From Lachnospiraceae bacterium (lineage in GTDB: Bacteria; Bacillota; Clostridia; Lachnospirales; Lachnospiraceae): DNA of 8,169 nt. The notes beneath the pieces were generated by a model. The model made no database searches. It was not told the DNA's origin and saw nothing but the letters and a program-made list of their open reading frames with translations. The stretch is taken from contig JAJPZP010000168.1 of the NCBI GenBank assembly GCA_021204285.1, positions 3,866 to 12,034 on the forward strand. Direction: 5' to 3'. Of this stretch, positions 1 through 6,213 are shown one piece after another; positions within the stretch are counted from its first letter, which is position 1; each line of letters opens with the position of its first letter. A program made the position numbers and the translations under genes.

Positions 1-2605
1 TCTGTGCTCGTTCCTCGTATCGGTCGAAGTCCAGCGGGAGCGCCGCCAGCACGCCGTCCATTTCTGCAAGCAGAGCTTCTGCCCGTTCAGGATCCTCCAA
101 AATCGCAGACAGCTCTTTCCTTGCATCCTCGCCAAAGAAATCTTCGTTGAATGGTCGCGTCACCTCTTCTGGCAGTCTTCCATAGAAAGCGAGTACACTT
201 CTTGCCATCTGGTTACGTTCATATTCGGGCATCCGGGAATAATCTTCCGGTTTTAAATACTGTTCCATCCGGGTCAGGTGGTTCACCCTCTGCGCTACCT
301 TTGTCCAGGTTAAAAAAATACTTGCATATGGCTCCCCAAAAGAGCCGCGGGCGAGAGTCAGCCCCTTTGCACTATAGTCAGCGTGGGAATCGTCCGCACC
401 TGACAGTGCGTGGCTGCTTCCTCCTGTCCCATACCTCTCCTTAATAAAATCTGTTTTCTCCGCGTCCGTATGGTCTGCGATAAAATACGCATACGTACTA
501 AGCCTCCCATTTTCAAAAGCGCCTCCTCTGGAAAGAAATGCGTCGATCTCATCCTGCGTGATGAAATGTCCATGTTCCTGCCATGCAAAACCATCCCTCG
601 CCTGATACGGAACCGCTTCTTTTGCAAACTGCTGAAACTGCGCCGCCATCTTATCAGGCTGATACGTCTTAAATCGCATAAGCTCCGGCTCTTCCTCATA
701 GGCAATAGCCAGTCCTTCCAGACGCTCATTCAAATCTGAGAGAAATTCCGGCTGTTCTAAAAGCCCTGACAGGCGTTCCACGACATCCGGGAACCCGCCA
801 CGGAAAACGGATGTATCCTCAAAAACCAACTCCGACACGCCCTCTGCGAGGTCACGCTCCATGTAGGCAAGCGCTTGTGCATGTTCTGTTACTGCGTTCT
901 GCCGTGCCGCATCCAGAACAACCTGTGGGGCGTATTCCCCCTGCGCAAGCAACTGCTGAATCCTGCCGGTGACATCTTCCCATGAAAGAAAAGCCTTATC
1001 TAAAATCCGGTCATTCACCGTATGTCCGACCGCGATCTGCATCCCCAGCTCATCCCACCATGCGGAGTACTCCTGACCGCCAATCTCAATCCCTCTGCCG
1101 CCAGTTTGGTACTCCTGTTTCACGAACTCCGTATATTCCTCCGGAGTCTTTTCTGCCATGAAATTATAGATCAGACGCAGTTGTCCACGGTCACGATTGC
1201 TGCCCTGCCGAAGAACCTCATCCACTACCTCTGCGGGAATCGCGATTTCCCCGGCATAAAGCGCTGCCTGCCGTTCCTCAATCACCCGTTTCTGCTCATT
1301 CACGATAGGCAGTTCGGGCAAAGATAAAGCAGAGGCGATTTCTTCCTCTGCTTCACTCAAATCCTGTTCAGTTATCTCTTCGATTAGCTGTACACCAATT
1401 CCGTCAAGATGGTCTCTTCCGCCATCGCCTTCAGGTTGTTCATATGTCCCACCCAGGCCATCTGGTCTTTCGCCTTGTCGGGTGCCGGATACTTCTGGAG
1501 TAACTGCTCCATCAAAAGTTCCAGTCTCTCCTGCGCCGTTTTCTCGATCTCCATCAGATGCCGGTTCAATTTCCCGGTCAGTACCATGCTCTGATACCAG
1601 TTCGGGTGGTTCTCCCTCAGATAGGTCTTGCGAAGCATCCCGTACTTGCCGATCACTGCCGGCTCTTCCTCTGTCACTGTCAGGTTCGGGAACAGATAGT
1701 CCCCCTTGCGATGATAAGTCAGTTCCATGCTCATTTCCTCCTTCAATTTGCGCGCTCTGCCTTCTATCTGTGCTTTCACGCTTTAAAGTGTTAAATTCTC
1801 TGTCTGCATTATACAAGCTGTCAACGGAGTTTTCAAGCTGTCTGGATAAATTTTCCCGATAAATTTCTTTCAGCGTAGCTCCGATATCTCTCAGCACCGG
1901 CTCAGAAAGCATACTGGTCGCATTACCCACAAAGGCAAGCACCGACAGTTTGTTATATTCCGTAATCCCCGTGAAATCCTCTTCCTCCAGATATTCCATC
2001 GGGTCAAGCCCGCACCGCCGCGCAAGGATATAAAAGATACTATTGGTCAGTAGTTCCCGGTAATCCACCCGGATCGTATCTTCATCCAGTCCCTCAAGGA
2101 ACGTATCCTCCGTTTCATTCGAGATACCGTAGATTGCCTCCTCCAGATTTTCCTCCGCCTGCGCCTTTGCCACCGCAAGCAGGGCATCCATCAAGGTTGC
2201 CGCATTTTCCGGCTCCAGCCCATAAGCATCGGTCAGGTGGGCAAGCAGATCATCATGACACTCCTGTGTCAGCTGCCACAAAAAAACATCCCTGCCGCCG
2301 CGCACCGGATGGGTATCGGAAATATCAAATACGTATCGAACTCTTTCCCTCGGCCCGGTATTATCAAGGAGCGCAATGCCTTTCGCCCCGCGGTTTACCC
2401 ACCGCATCATTTTTTCATTCCACAGCTCCAGCTCCGCACACGCTGGCACTCCCGGCCTCTGCGCATGGATCAACAGATTGTCCTGAAACGAATAACGGTA
2501 CAGCCTCGCCGCTGTGTCAAGGTATCCCATCCAGTCCCTGGGGGAACGGCTCACTTCCTGCGCATGTTCCTCCGCAAGCAACCGGATATCATTCAGTTTT
2601 GCCAT
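1..2605 (-). CDS. N-terminal 868 residues of a giant ICE polyvalent protein (ArdC-like / SNF2 helicase-methylase family), cut by window edge
   Basis: I translated this frame by hand from ATG 2605 to base 2 and found no stop; the protein continues outside the window. The start follows a GGAGGG site (2616-2611) with a 5-base spacer. It opens MAKLNDIRLLAEEHAQEV, which I recognise as the usual start of the very large (often over 2000 residues) helicase/methylase proteins of Tn1549-like elements. Residues about 1-110 (motifs YSFQDNLLIHAQRP, WVNRGAKGIALL) resemble ArdC/LtrC-type N-terminal domains, which bind single-stranded DNA in antirestriction proteins. Residues about 293-407 form a linker rich in Gly, Asp, Glu and Ser, with no Lys, Cys, Met or Trp; this is where tnpV overlaps. 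Residues 456-636 and 682-858 are two related copies of one region. The helicase and methylase motifs expected of the family lie beyond the edge and are not seen, so the enzymatic role is inference. Family membership is firm, function moderate. Confidence 0.85.
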   Translation of the reverse strand, partial: MAKLNDIRLLAEEHAQEVSRSPRDWMGYLDTAARLYRYSFQDNLLIHAQRPGVPACAELELWNEKMMRWVNRGAKGIALLDNTGPRERVRYVFDISDTHPVRGGRDVFLWQLTQECHDDLLAHLTDAYGLEPENAATLMDALLAVAKAQAEENLEEAIYGISNETEDTFLEGLDEDTIRVDYRELLTNSIFYILARRCGLDPMEYLEEEDFTGITEYNKLSVLAFVGNATSMLSEPVLRDIGATLKEIYRENLSRQLENSVDSLYNADREFNTLKRESTDRRQSAQIEGGNEHGTDLSSQGGLSVPEPDSDRGRAGSDRQVRDASQDLSEGEPPELVSEHGTDREIEPASDGDRENGAGETGTFDGAVTPEVSGTRQGERPDGLGGTYEQPEGDGGRDHLDGIGVQLIEEITEQDLSEAEEEIASALSLPELPIVNEQKRVIEERQAALYAGEIAIPAEVVDEVLRQGSNRDRGQLRLIYNFMAEKTPEEYTEFVKQEYQTGGRGIEIGGQEYSAWWDELGMQIAVGHTVNDRILDKAFLSWEDVTGRIQQLLAQGEYAPQVVLDAARQNAVTEHAQALAYMERDLAEGVSELVFEDTSVFRGGFPDVVERLSGLLEQPEFLSDLNERLEGLAIAYEEEPELMRFKTYQPDKMAAQFQQFAKEAVPYQARDGFAWQEHGHFITQDEIDAFLSRGGAFENGRLSTYAYFIADHTDAEKTDFIKERYGTGGSSHALSGADDSHADYSAKGLTLARGSFGEPYASIFLTWTKVAQRVNHLTRMEQYLKPEDYSRMPEYERNQMARSVLAFYGRLPEEVTRPFNEDFFGEDARKELSAILEDPERAEALLAEMDGVLAALPLDFDRYEERAQ
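32..1240 (-). repeat. Internal tandem duplication of about 226 residues in the polyvalent protein
   Basis: Two regions of the translated large protein align at a constant offset of about 226 residues: copy 1 at residues 456-636 (bases 1240-698) and copy 2 at 682-858 (bases 562-32). Matching landmarks in order are IPAEVVDEVL / ITQDEIDAFL; FVKQEYQTGG / FIKERYGTGG; LSWEDVTGRI / LTWTKVAQRV; GEYAPQVV / EQYLKPED; and a closing Leu/Glu-rich helix around LLEQPEF / ILEDPER. Identity is low, so the duplication is old and visible only at protein level. The role of the module is unknown; it could be a repeated adaptor domain of the polyvalent-protein type. The end of copy 2 may run past the window edge. 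Confidence 0.65.
1384..1728 (-). CDS. tnpV: TnpV family transposon-encoded protein, nested inside the polyvalent-protein ORF
   Basis: This 114-residue protein starts MELTYHRKGDYLFPNL and ends TILTELVYS, both hallmark ends of the TnpV family named from the Tn4451 group of clostridial mobilizable transposons. Other family-like stretches are GKYGMLRKTYLREN (27-40), a likely helical segment at 52-79, and DQMAWVGHMNN (88-98). Its molecular function is unknown; a small DNA-binding or excision-accessory role has been suggested for the family. I chose ATG 1728 because AAGGAGG lies 8 bases upstream and the family normally starts MELTYH. The frame stays open to a GTG at 1779, with an in-frame TAA at 1785-1783. 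The gene lies wholly inside the larger ORF, shifted by +1 on the same strand. Both frames are free of stops here. It is either a true overlapping gene or a conserved relic; the intact ends and ribosome site favour a real gene. Confidence 0.82.
   Translation of the reverse strand: MELTYHRKGDYLFPNLTVTEEEPAVIGKYGMLRKTYLRENHPNWYQSMVLTGKLNRHLMEIEKTAQERLELLMEQLLQKYPAPDKAKDQMAWVGHMNNLKAMAEETILTELVYS
1737..1743 (-). promoter_or_regulatory. Strong Shine-Dalgarno site for nested tnpV
   Basis: AAGGAGG lies 8 bases upstream of ATG 1728, inside the coding sequence of the polyvalent protein. It fixes the tnpV start at MELTYH rather than at the GTG at 1779 or the ATG at 1734, and it is the main evidence that the nested frame is translated on its own. 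The same bases encode Glu-Gly-Gly in the large frame, so chance cannot be excluded from the site alone. Confidence 0.7.
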
Positions 2606-2648
2606 AATAGCCCTCCAGTCTTTTTACTCCTTCTTTTCTCTTCTCCGG

Positions 2649-2780
2649 TCATTTTCGGTCCTTTGCAGTTTCTGAACTAACAGAAAGCCTTTTTTGATAA
2701 GCCTGCAGCCGACGTGTCTGGTCTTTTAATTCCTTCCGTCCCTGCTTCGGTAATAATTCCAACTGATTTTCCATCTTCAT
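2649..2780 (-). CDS. Small hypothetical protein (43 residues)
   Basis: The ORF reads MKMENQLELLPKQGRK and ends at TGA 2651-2649. AAAGGAG (2793-2787) lies 6 bases before the ATG, a good ribosome site. The product is basic and polar, probably largely helical (KELKDQTRRLQAYQKRL), with no membrane segment and no motif I recognise. It begins 15 bases after the stop of the preceding frame and ends 43 bases before the start of the polyvalent protein, so it fits an operon member. A short accessory or coupling peptide is possible, but no function can be assigned. It is too short to be certain from sequence alone; the ribosome site and tight spacing are the support. Confidence 0.55.
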   Translation of the reverse strand: MKMENQLELLPKQGRKELKDQTRRLQAYQKRLSVSSETAKDRK

Positions 2781-2795
2781 TACGGTCTCCTTTCC

Positions 2796-3017
2796 TCACG
2801 AAAGTGTTTGATCTTTCTTTTTATCGGTATCTCTGGCTGCAATTTTTCCTTTCCCCTCTTCGCGCGCTTTTACAAGTGATTTCTTCTCATCCAGCCGCTT
2901 CAATACGGACTCCTTCTTCGGAGCCTGAGACGATGGGTGCCGTCCCTGTTCTTCCCGCGCCGCAGCCTTCTCCTTTTCTTCCATCCGTGCCTCAAATGTA
3001 GAAAACCGCTCAAACAC
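2796..3017 (-). CDS. C-terminal tail of the DUF5688 protein after an in-frame amber codon, or a small separate ORF
   Basis: This frame is the same as that of the upstream DUF5688 gene and is separated from it only by TAG 3068-3066. Read from 3065 it begins NEHLTDNAYHYDRENQ, which resembles the C-terminal ELSxxVYxYDRE-type segment I associate with DUF5688 proteins, so the original gene probably ran through to TGA 2798-2796. The tail is charged and helical (EEKEKAAAREEQ, SVLKRLDEKKSLVKAREE), like tails of other ICE accessory proteins. If it is translated separately, the starts are GTG 3017 (GGAG 6 bases upstream) or ATG 2984 (weak GAGG upstream). The ATG at 3064 is out of frame. Broken tail, readthrough extension and independent 73-residue protein all remain open. 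Confidence 0.5.
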   Translation of the reverse strand: MFERFSTFEARMEEKEKAAAREEQGRHPSSQAPKKESVLKRLDEKKSLVKAREEGKGKIAARDTDKKKDQTLS

Positions 3018-3065
3018 CTGATTCTCCCTGTCATAGTGATATGCATTATCCGTAAGGTGTTCATT

Positions 3066-3941
3066 CTACGGCACCTCTTTCTGATTTATATCTGCTACCA
3101 TAAACTCCCATTCATGGGCTGTCCTCGACCCATCGTCAGGGGCAATAACCATTTCATGCGTGGAAGACGGAAGGACAACATAGTCTGTCCCCAGCCTCTC
3201 TCCAATCTCTTTCATCACATCAGGATAAAACAACGCACCAGCGCCATTAAACCGATTGTCATTCGTTACCACATATAAGGCTTCCGTACTTTCCGGATAC
3301 ATTGATTCCAATATCAGTTCCTGCAGCTCCTTTGGCATTCCCTCTGCTTCCATCTCCTGCCTGATATTTTCTGTCAATAAATCCCGCAAGGATATCAACT
3401 GCATGGGAAAAATCTTCAGGCTGTTTTCTATGGCATCCTGATGGAGCTGTTCTGCTGTCTCTCCGAATTTTCCCAATTGGTTGTTTGTGATCATAGCAGA
3501 GCCGATTACCTCATCCCCACTCGAAATCAGTAGTTGATATGTCACTGCCAGAACTTCTACCTTTTTATGAGGGACATGCGCAAGCAGCTCCTGGTTCTGT
3601 TCTATTCCGCAGACACGGATAAACAGAGAACCTTTCATCTTTTCGTAATCCGACAGGGAATCTGTATCCAGGCCGGCTGGCATCTCTGTCTGTACTTGTG
3701 CCGATATTTCACTCAATACATCCTCAAAACTCATCTCACCCGCTTCATATATTTCATAGAACTGGCTCAGATTTACAGAAGCAGCCGTATTTTCTCCTTC
3801 TATCTTCACCATAAGAGCTGTATGACTCTCATTGATCCGGTCTTCCTGGGACAGGATTACATTTCCCTCCTGATACTTTTCAGGAAGATAAGTCTGAATA
3901 CTCCCCGCGATTTTTTCCTTAAATTCTTCAAAATCTATCAT
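3066..3941 (-). CDS. DUF5688 family protein, ending at a probable premature amber
   Basis: The 291-residue protein starts MIDFEEFKEKIAGSIQTYLP. ATG 3941 is preceded by AAGGAGG (3960-3954) and a nearer AAGGA, giving a firm start. Family-like stretches are DYEKMKGSLFIRV followed by NQELLAHVPHKKVEVLAVTYQLL (about 118-159), a middle segment with LRDLLTENIRQEM, and a conserved C-terminal block with LYVVTN, GAGALFYPDVMKEIGERLG and YVVLPSSTHEMVIAPDDG. DUF5688 proteins are common in ICEs and other accessory DNA of gut Firmicutes; their function is unknown. No signal peptide or membrane segment is visible, so it is probably cytoplasmic. It lies 62 bases downstream of topB. It ends at TAG just before a segment that looks like the rest of the family's C-terminus; the other stops identified on this strand are TAA or TGA. 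Confidence 0.8.
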   Translation of the reverse strand: MIDFEEFKEKIAGSIQTYLPEKYQEGNVILSQEDRINESHTALMVKIEGENTAASVNLSQFYEIYEAGEMSFEDVLSEISAQVQTEMPAGLDTDSLSDYEKMKGSLFIRVCGIEQNQELLAHVPHKKVEVLAVTYQLLISSGDEVIGSAMITNNQLGKFGETAEQLHQDAIENSLKIFPMQLISLRDLLTENIRQEMEAEGMPKELQELILESMYPESTEALYVVTNDNRFNGAGALFYPDVMKEIGERLGTDYVVLPSSTHEMVIAPDDGSRTAHEWEFMVADINQKEVP

Positions 3942-3971
3942 TTTGGTTCCTTACCTCCTTAGATTCATTCG

Positions 3972-4003
3972 GGGCGCAGATTGCCTGTGCCCCTGATCTG
4001 CCC
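3972..4003 (-). other. Stem-loop immediately after the topB stop
   Basis: GGGCAGAT (4003-3996) pairs with ATCTGCGCCC (3981-3972) through one bulged G, giving about 8 base pairs around a 14-base loop. It begins at the first base after the topB TAA. No T-run follows, so it is not a standard intrinsic terminator. It could protect the 3' end of a processed transcript, weaken readthrough or modulate translation of the next gene, whose ribosome site lies 12 bases further on. No function can be shown from sequence alone. Confidence 0.4.
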
Positions 4004-6136
4004 TTACTTTTTCTTCCTGCTTCCTCCGGGTTTTCCTTTACCGCCCTCACTCTTCGGAAAAGACAAACTGAAAACCGTGCGCCCATTCTCCACTTTCATC
4101 AAAAGATCAGCTTCAAATGTGCTGTCCTTCTTTGCGGAATACAAATCCTTCACACGGGTTTTTCCATTTTTCAGAAGGTCAGAAGCCATCTTTGCATTCA
4201 CCGTCTTCCTCATACTGGCAAGGTAACGATTCTCCTTCCACAGCGCAAAGCGGCAGGATTTATCAGAACAGTAAAAATTTGTCCTGCTCTCATATACCGG
4301 CTTGCCACAGACAGGACAGTCCCCGATACTGACACGCTCATCAAACCGCTTGCGCTCTTTCTCCGGTATCTGGTCACAGCCGTTCAGCATCATAGTCAAA
4401 AGCCCTGTAATCCCGCGCATGAAGCTCTCAGGAGCCGTATCTCCGCGCTCAATAGACAAAAGCTGGTTCTCCCACTCTGCAGTCATGCTTGCAGATTTCA
4501 GATAATCCGGTAAAAGCGCGATCAACTCCATCCCATCCTTTGTCGGCACGATCTGCCTACCTTTTCTGGTGGCATAACCGGAGTGAACCAGCTTTTCGAT
4601 GATACTTACCCTGGTTGCCGGTGTGCCAAGGCCTTTCTTCTCCGTATCCGCGTCAAATTCTTTATTTCCTGCCGTCTCCATAGAGGAAAGCAGAGTATCT
4701 TCACTGTAAGGCTTCGGAGGGGAGGTAAAGTGCTGTGACTTTTTAGCCTCAACAGCCGGTATCACATCTCCCTCGGAAAACTGCACGGTAAGCACTGCCT
4801 CCTCCTCAGTATCATCCTTTTCCGCAGCATTTGCCGTCCGCTTTTTCAGAGAAGTGCGCAGCGCCATCTCCACTGCTTTGAAGCCATCCTCCACAGTCTT
4901 TTTCCCTCTGGCCTTAAAAAGATGCCCTTCACACATGACTTCGATCTGCGTTTCTTCATAGACATATTCCGGAGAAACTGCCTGCGCCAGGCGAACCGCT
5001 ACCAGAGACAGAATGTTCATCTGGGACTCTCCCAGCTCACTCAAATTAGTCTTTGCCGATTCTTTTGTGGGAAGCAGCGCATGGTGGTCGGAGACTTTCG
5101 CGTTATTGATGAGCCGTTTCACATTATCTCCAACCGAAACTCCGTCTAAAATCGGAGCAATCTCCGTAAGGTCTAACAGAAGGTCTCTCACTGTCTCCTC
5201 CATGTCCTCGGTAATGTACTGGCTGTCCGTCCTCGGATACGTCACCAGTTTCATCTCATAGAGTTCCTGCAGCGTATCCAGCGTCTCCTGCGCCGTGTAT
5301 CCGTAAAAGCGGTTTGCTTCCCTCTGCAGGGTTGTCAGGTCATAGAGCTTCGGCGGCGCGGTCTGCTTCCGTGCTCTTTTTACTCCGGTAACTTTTGCAC
5401 TCTTTCCCTGGCAGAAATTTACAAGATCATCTGCATCCGTTTCTGCCGGAATATCTTCTGATGTGACAGTGAGACCCCCGCTGGTCAGAGACACCTTGTA
5501 ATACGGGGTCTTTACAAACCCGTCGATTTTCTCCTGCCGGTCTACCAAAAGAGCCAGCGTCGGTGTCTGCACACGCCCCACGACCAGACGCTTATAATAA
5601 ACAGTCGTATATGCCCTTGTCGCATTCATGCCAACCAGCCAGTCCGCCATTGCCCTGCACTCTGCGCTCTGGTACAGGTTTTCATACTCTCTGCCGTCCT
5701 TCAGGTTCGCAAAACCATCCAAAATCGCGCTGTCCTCCATAGAAGAAATCCAAAGTCGCTTGATCGGGACGCGGCTCCCGGAGAGCTGATAAACCCGTCT
5801 GAAAATAGATTCCCCTTCCCGCCCTGCATCGCAGCCGTTTACGGCGCACGTGACATCGGGGCGGTTTAAAAGCCCGGAAAGGACATCAAACTGCTCCTTC
5901 TTCTGCGGGGCAACCGCCAGCCGCCAGTGCTCCGGAATGATAGGAAGGTCAGAGTAGTTCCACTTCCCATACTTTTCATCATAAGCATCTGGCTCCACAT
6001 ATTCTGCCAGATGACCAAGGCACCAGCTCACAAGATAGCCGTTTCCTTCCATATAGCCGTCTTTTCGCGTATTTGCGCCGATCACTTTGGAAATGCTTTT
6101 TGCTACACTCGGTTTTTCTGCAATCACCAATATCAT
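4004..6136 (-). CDS. topB: DNA topoisomerase III (type IA)
   Basis: This complete 710-residue protein cuts one DNA strand and passes another through, relaxing or decatenating DNA; in ICEs it is thought to help resolve intermediates of transfer and replication. The Toprim domain has MILVIAEKPSVAK with Glu7 and NGCDAGREGES with Asp103 and Glu107. The active-site tyrosine is Tyr300 in LVTYPRTDSQYIT. Further type IA motifs are VVGRVQTPTLALL (185-197), HHALLPT (351-357) and KGLGTPATRVSIIEKL (501-516). The C-terminus holds a likely zinc ribbon with Cys607, Cys610, Cys623 and Cys628, then a basic tail ending GKPGGSRKKK. Length and motifs match mobile-element TopB proteins, and nothing is missing. 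ATG 6136 follows AAGGAGG (6151-6145) with an 8-base spacer. A hairpin just upstream may limit readthrough into the gene. Confidence 0.97.
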   Translation of the reverse strand: MILVIAEKPSVAKSISKVIGANTRKDGYMEGNGYLVSWCLGHLAEYVEPDAYDEKYGKWNYSDLPIIPEHWRLAVAPQKKEQFDVLSGLLNRPDVTCAVNGCDAGREGESIFRRVYQLSGSRVPIKRLWISSMEDSAILDGFANLKDGREYENLYQSAECRAMADWLVGMNATRAYTTVYYKRLVVGRVQTPTLALLVDRQEKIDGFVKTPYYKVSLTSGGLTVTSEDIPAETDADDLVNFCQGKSAKVTGVKRARKQTAPPKLYDLTTLQREANRFYGYTAQETLDTLQELYEMKLVTYPRTDSQYITEDMEETVRDLLLDLTEIAPILDGVSVGDNVKRLINNAKVSDHHALLPTKESAKTNLSELGESQMNILSLVAVRLAQAVSPEYVYEETQIEVMCEGHLFKARGKKTVEDGFKAVEMALRTSLKKRTANAAEKDDTEEEAVLTVQFSEGDVIPAVEAKKSQHFTSPPKPYSEDTLLSSMETAGNKEFDADTEKKGLGTPATRVSIIEKLVHSGYATRKGRQIVPTKDGMELIALLPDYLKSASMTAEWENQLLSIERGDTAPESFMRGITGLLTMMLNGCDQIPEKERKRFDERVSIGDCPVCGKPVYESRTNFYCSDKSCRFALWKENRYLASMRKTVNAKMASDLLKNGKTRVKDLYSAKKDSTFEADLLMKVENGRTVFSLSFPKSEGGKGKPGGSRKKK

Positions 6137-6151
6137 CTTGAAATCCTCCTT

Positions 6152-6195
6152 AAAAAGCGGGGACAGCCGCGTTCCTTTCGACTTTCGGCTGTCCC
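6152..6195 (-). terminator. Intrinsic-terminator-like or attenuator hairpin before topB
   Basis: GGGACAGCCG (6195-6186) and CGGCTGTCCC (6169-6160) form a perfect 10-base-pair stem with a 16-base loop, followed by CGC and five T residues (6156-6152). It lies 18 bases after the DUF4366 stop. The T-run is short but the stem is GC-rich. It may end the NlpC-DUF4315-DUF4366 transcript, at least in part. The topB ribosome site starts at the very next base after the T-run (6151), so an attenuator or translational role is also possible. Confidence 0.65.
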
Positions 6196-6213
6196 TCTGG
6201 TTAAATAATTTTG

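Noticed and set aside
358..729. 123-codon minus-strand frame inside the polyvalent gene
   Set aside because: Unlike tnpV, its product is Arg-rich with no family resemblance and I see no ribosome site; the large frame reads as normal conserved protein here.
1781..1787. T TTA AAG slippery heptamer in the large frame just before tnpV
   Set aside because: A -1 shift here meets a TGA two codons later and does not enter the tnpV frame, which needs a +1 or -2 shift. Internal initiation at the AAGGAGG site is simpler.
2134..2680. Two overlapping plus-strand frames of about 150 codons
   Set aside because: Pro/His-rich antisense readings of the N-terminal domain of the polyvalent protein, which is clearly the coding frame.
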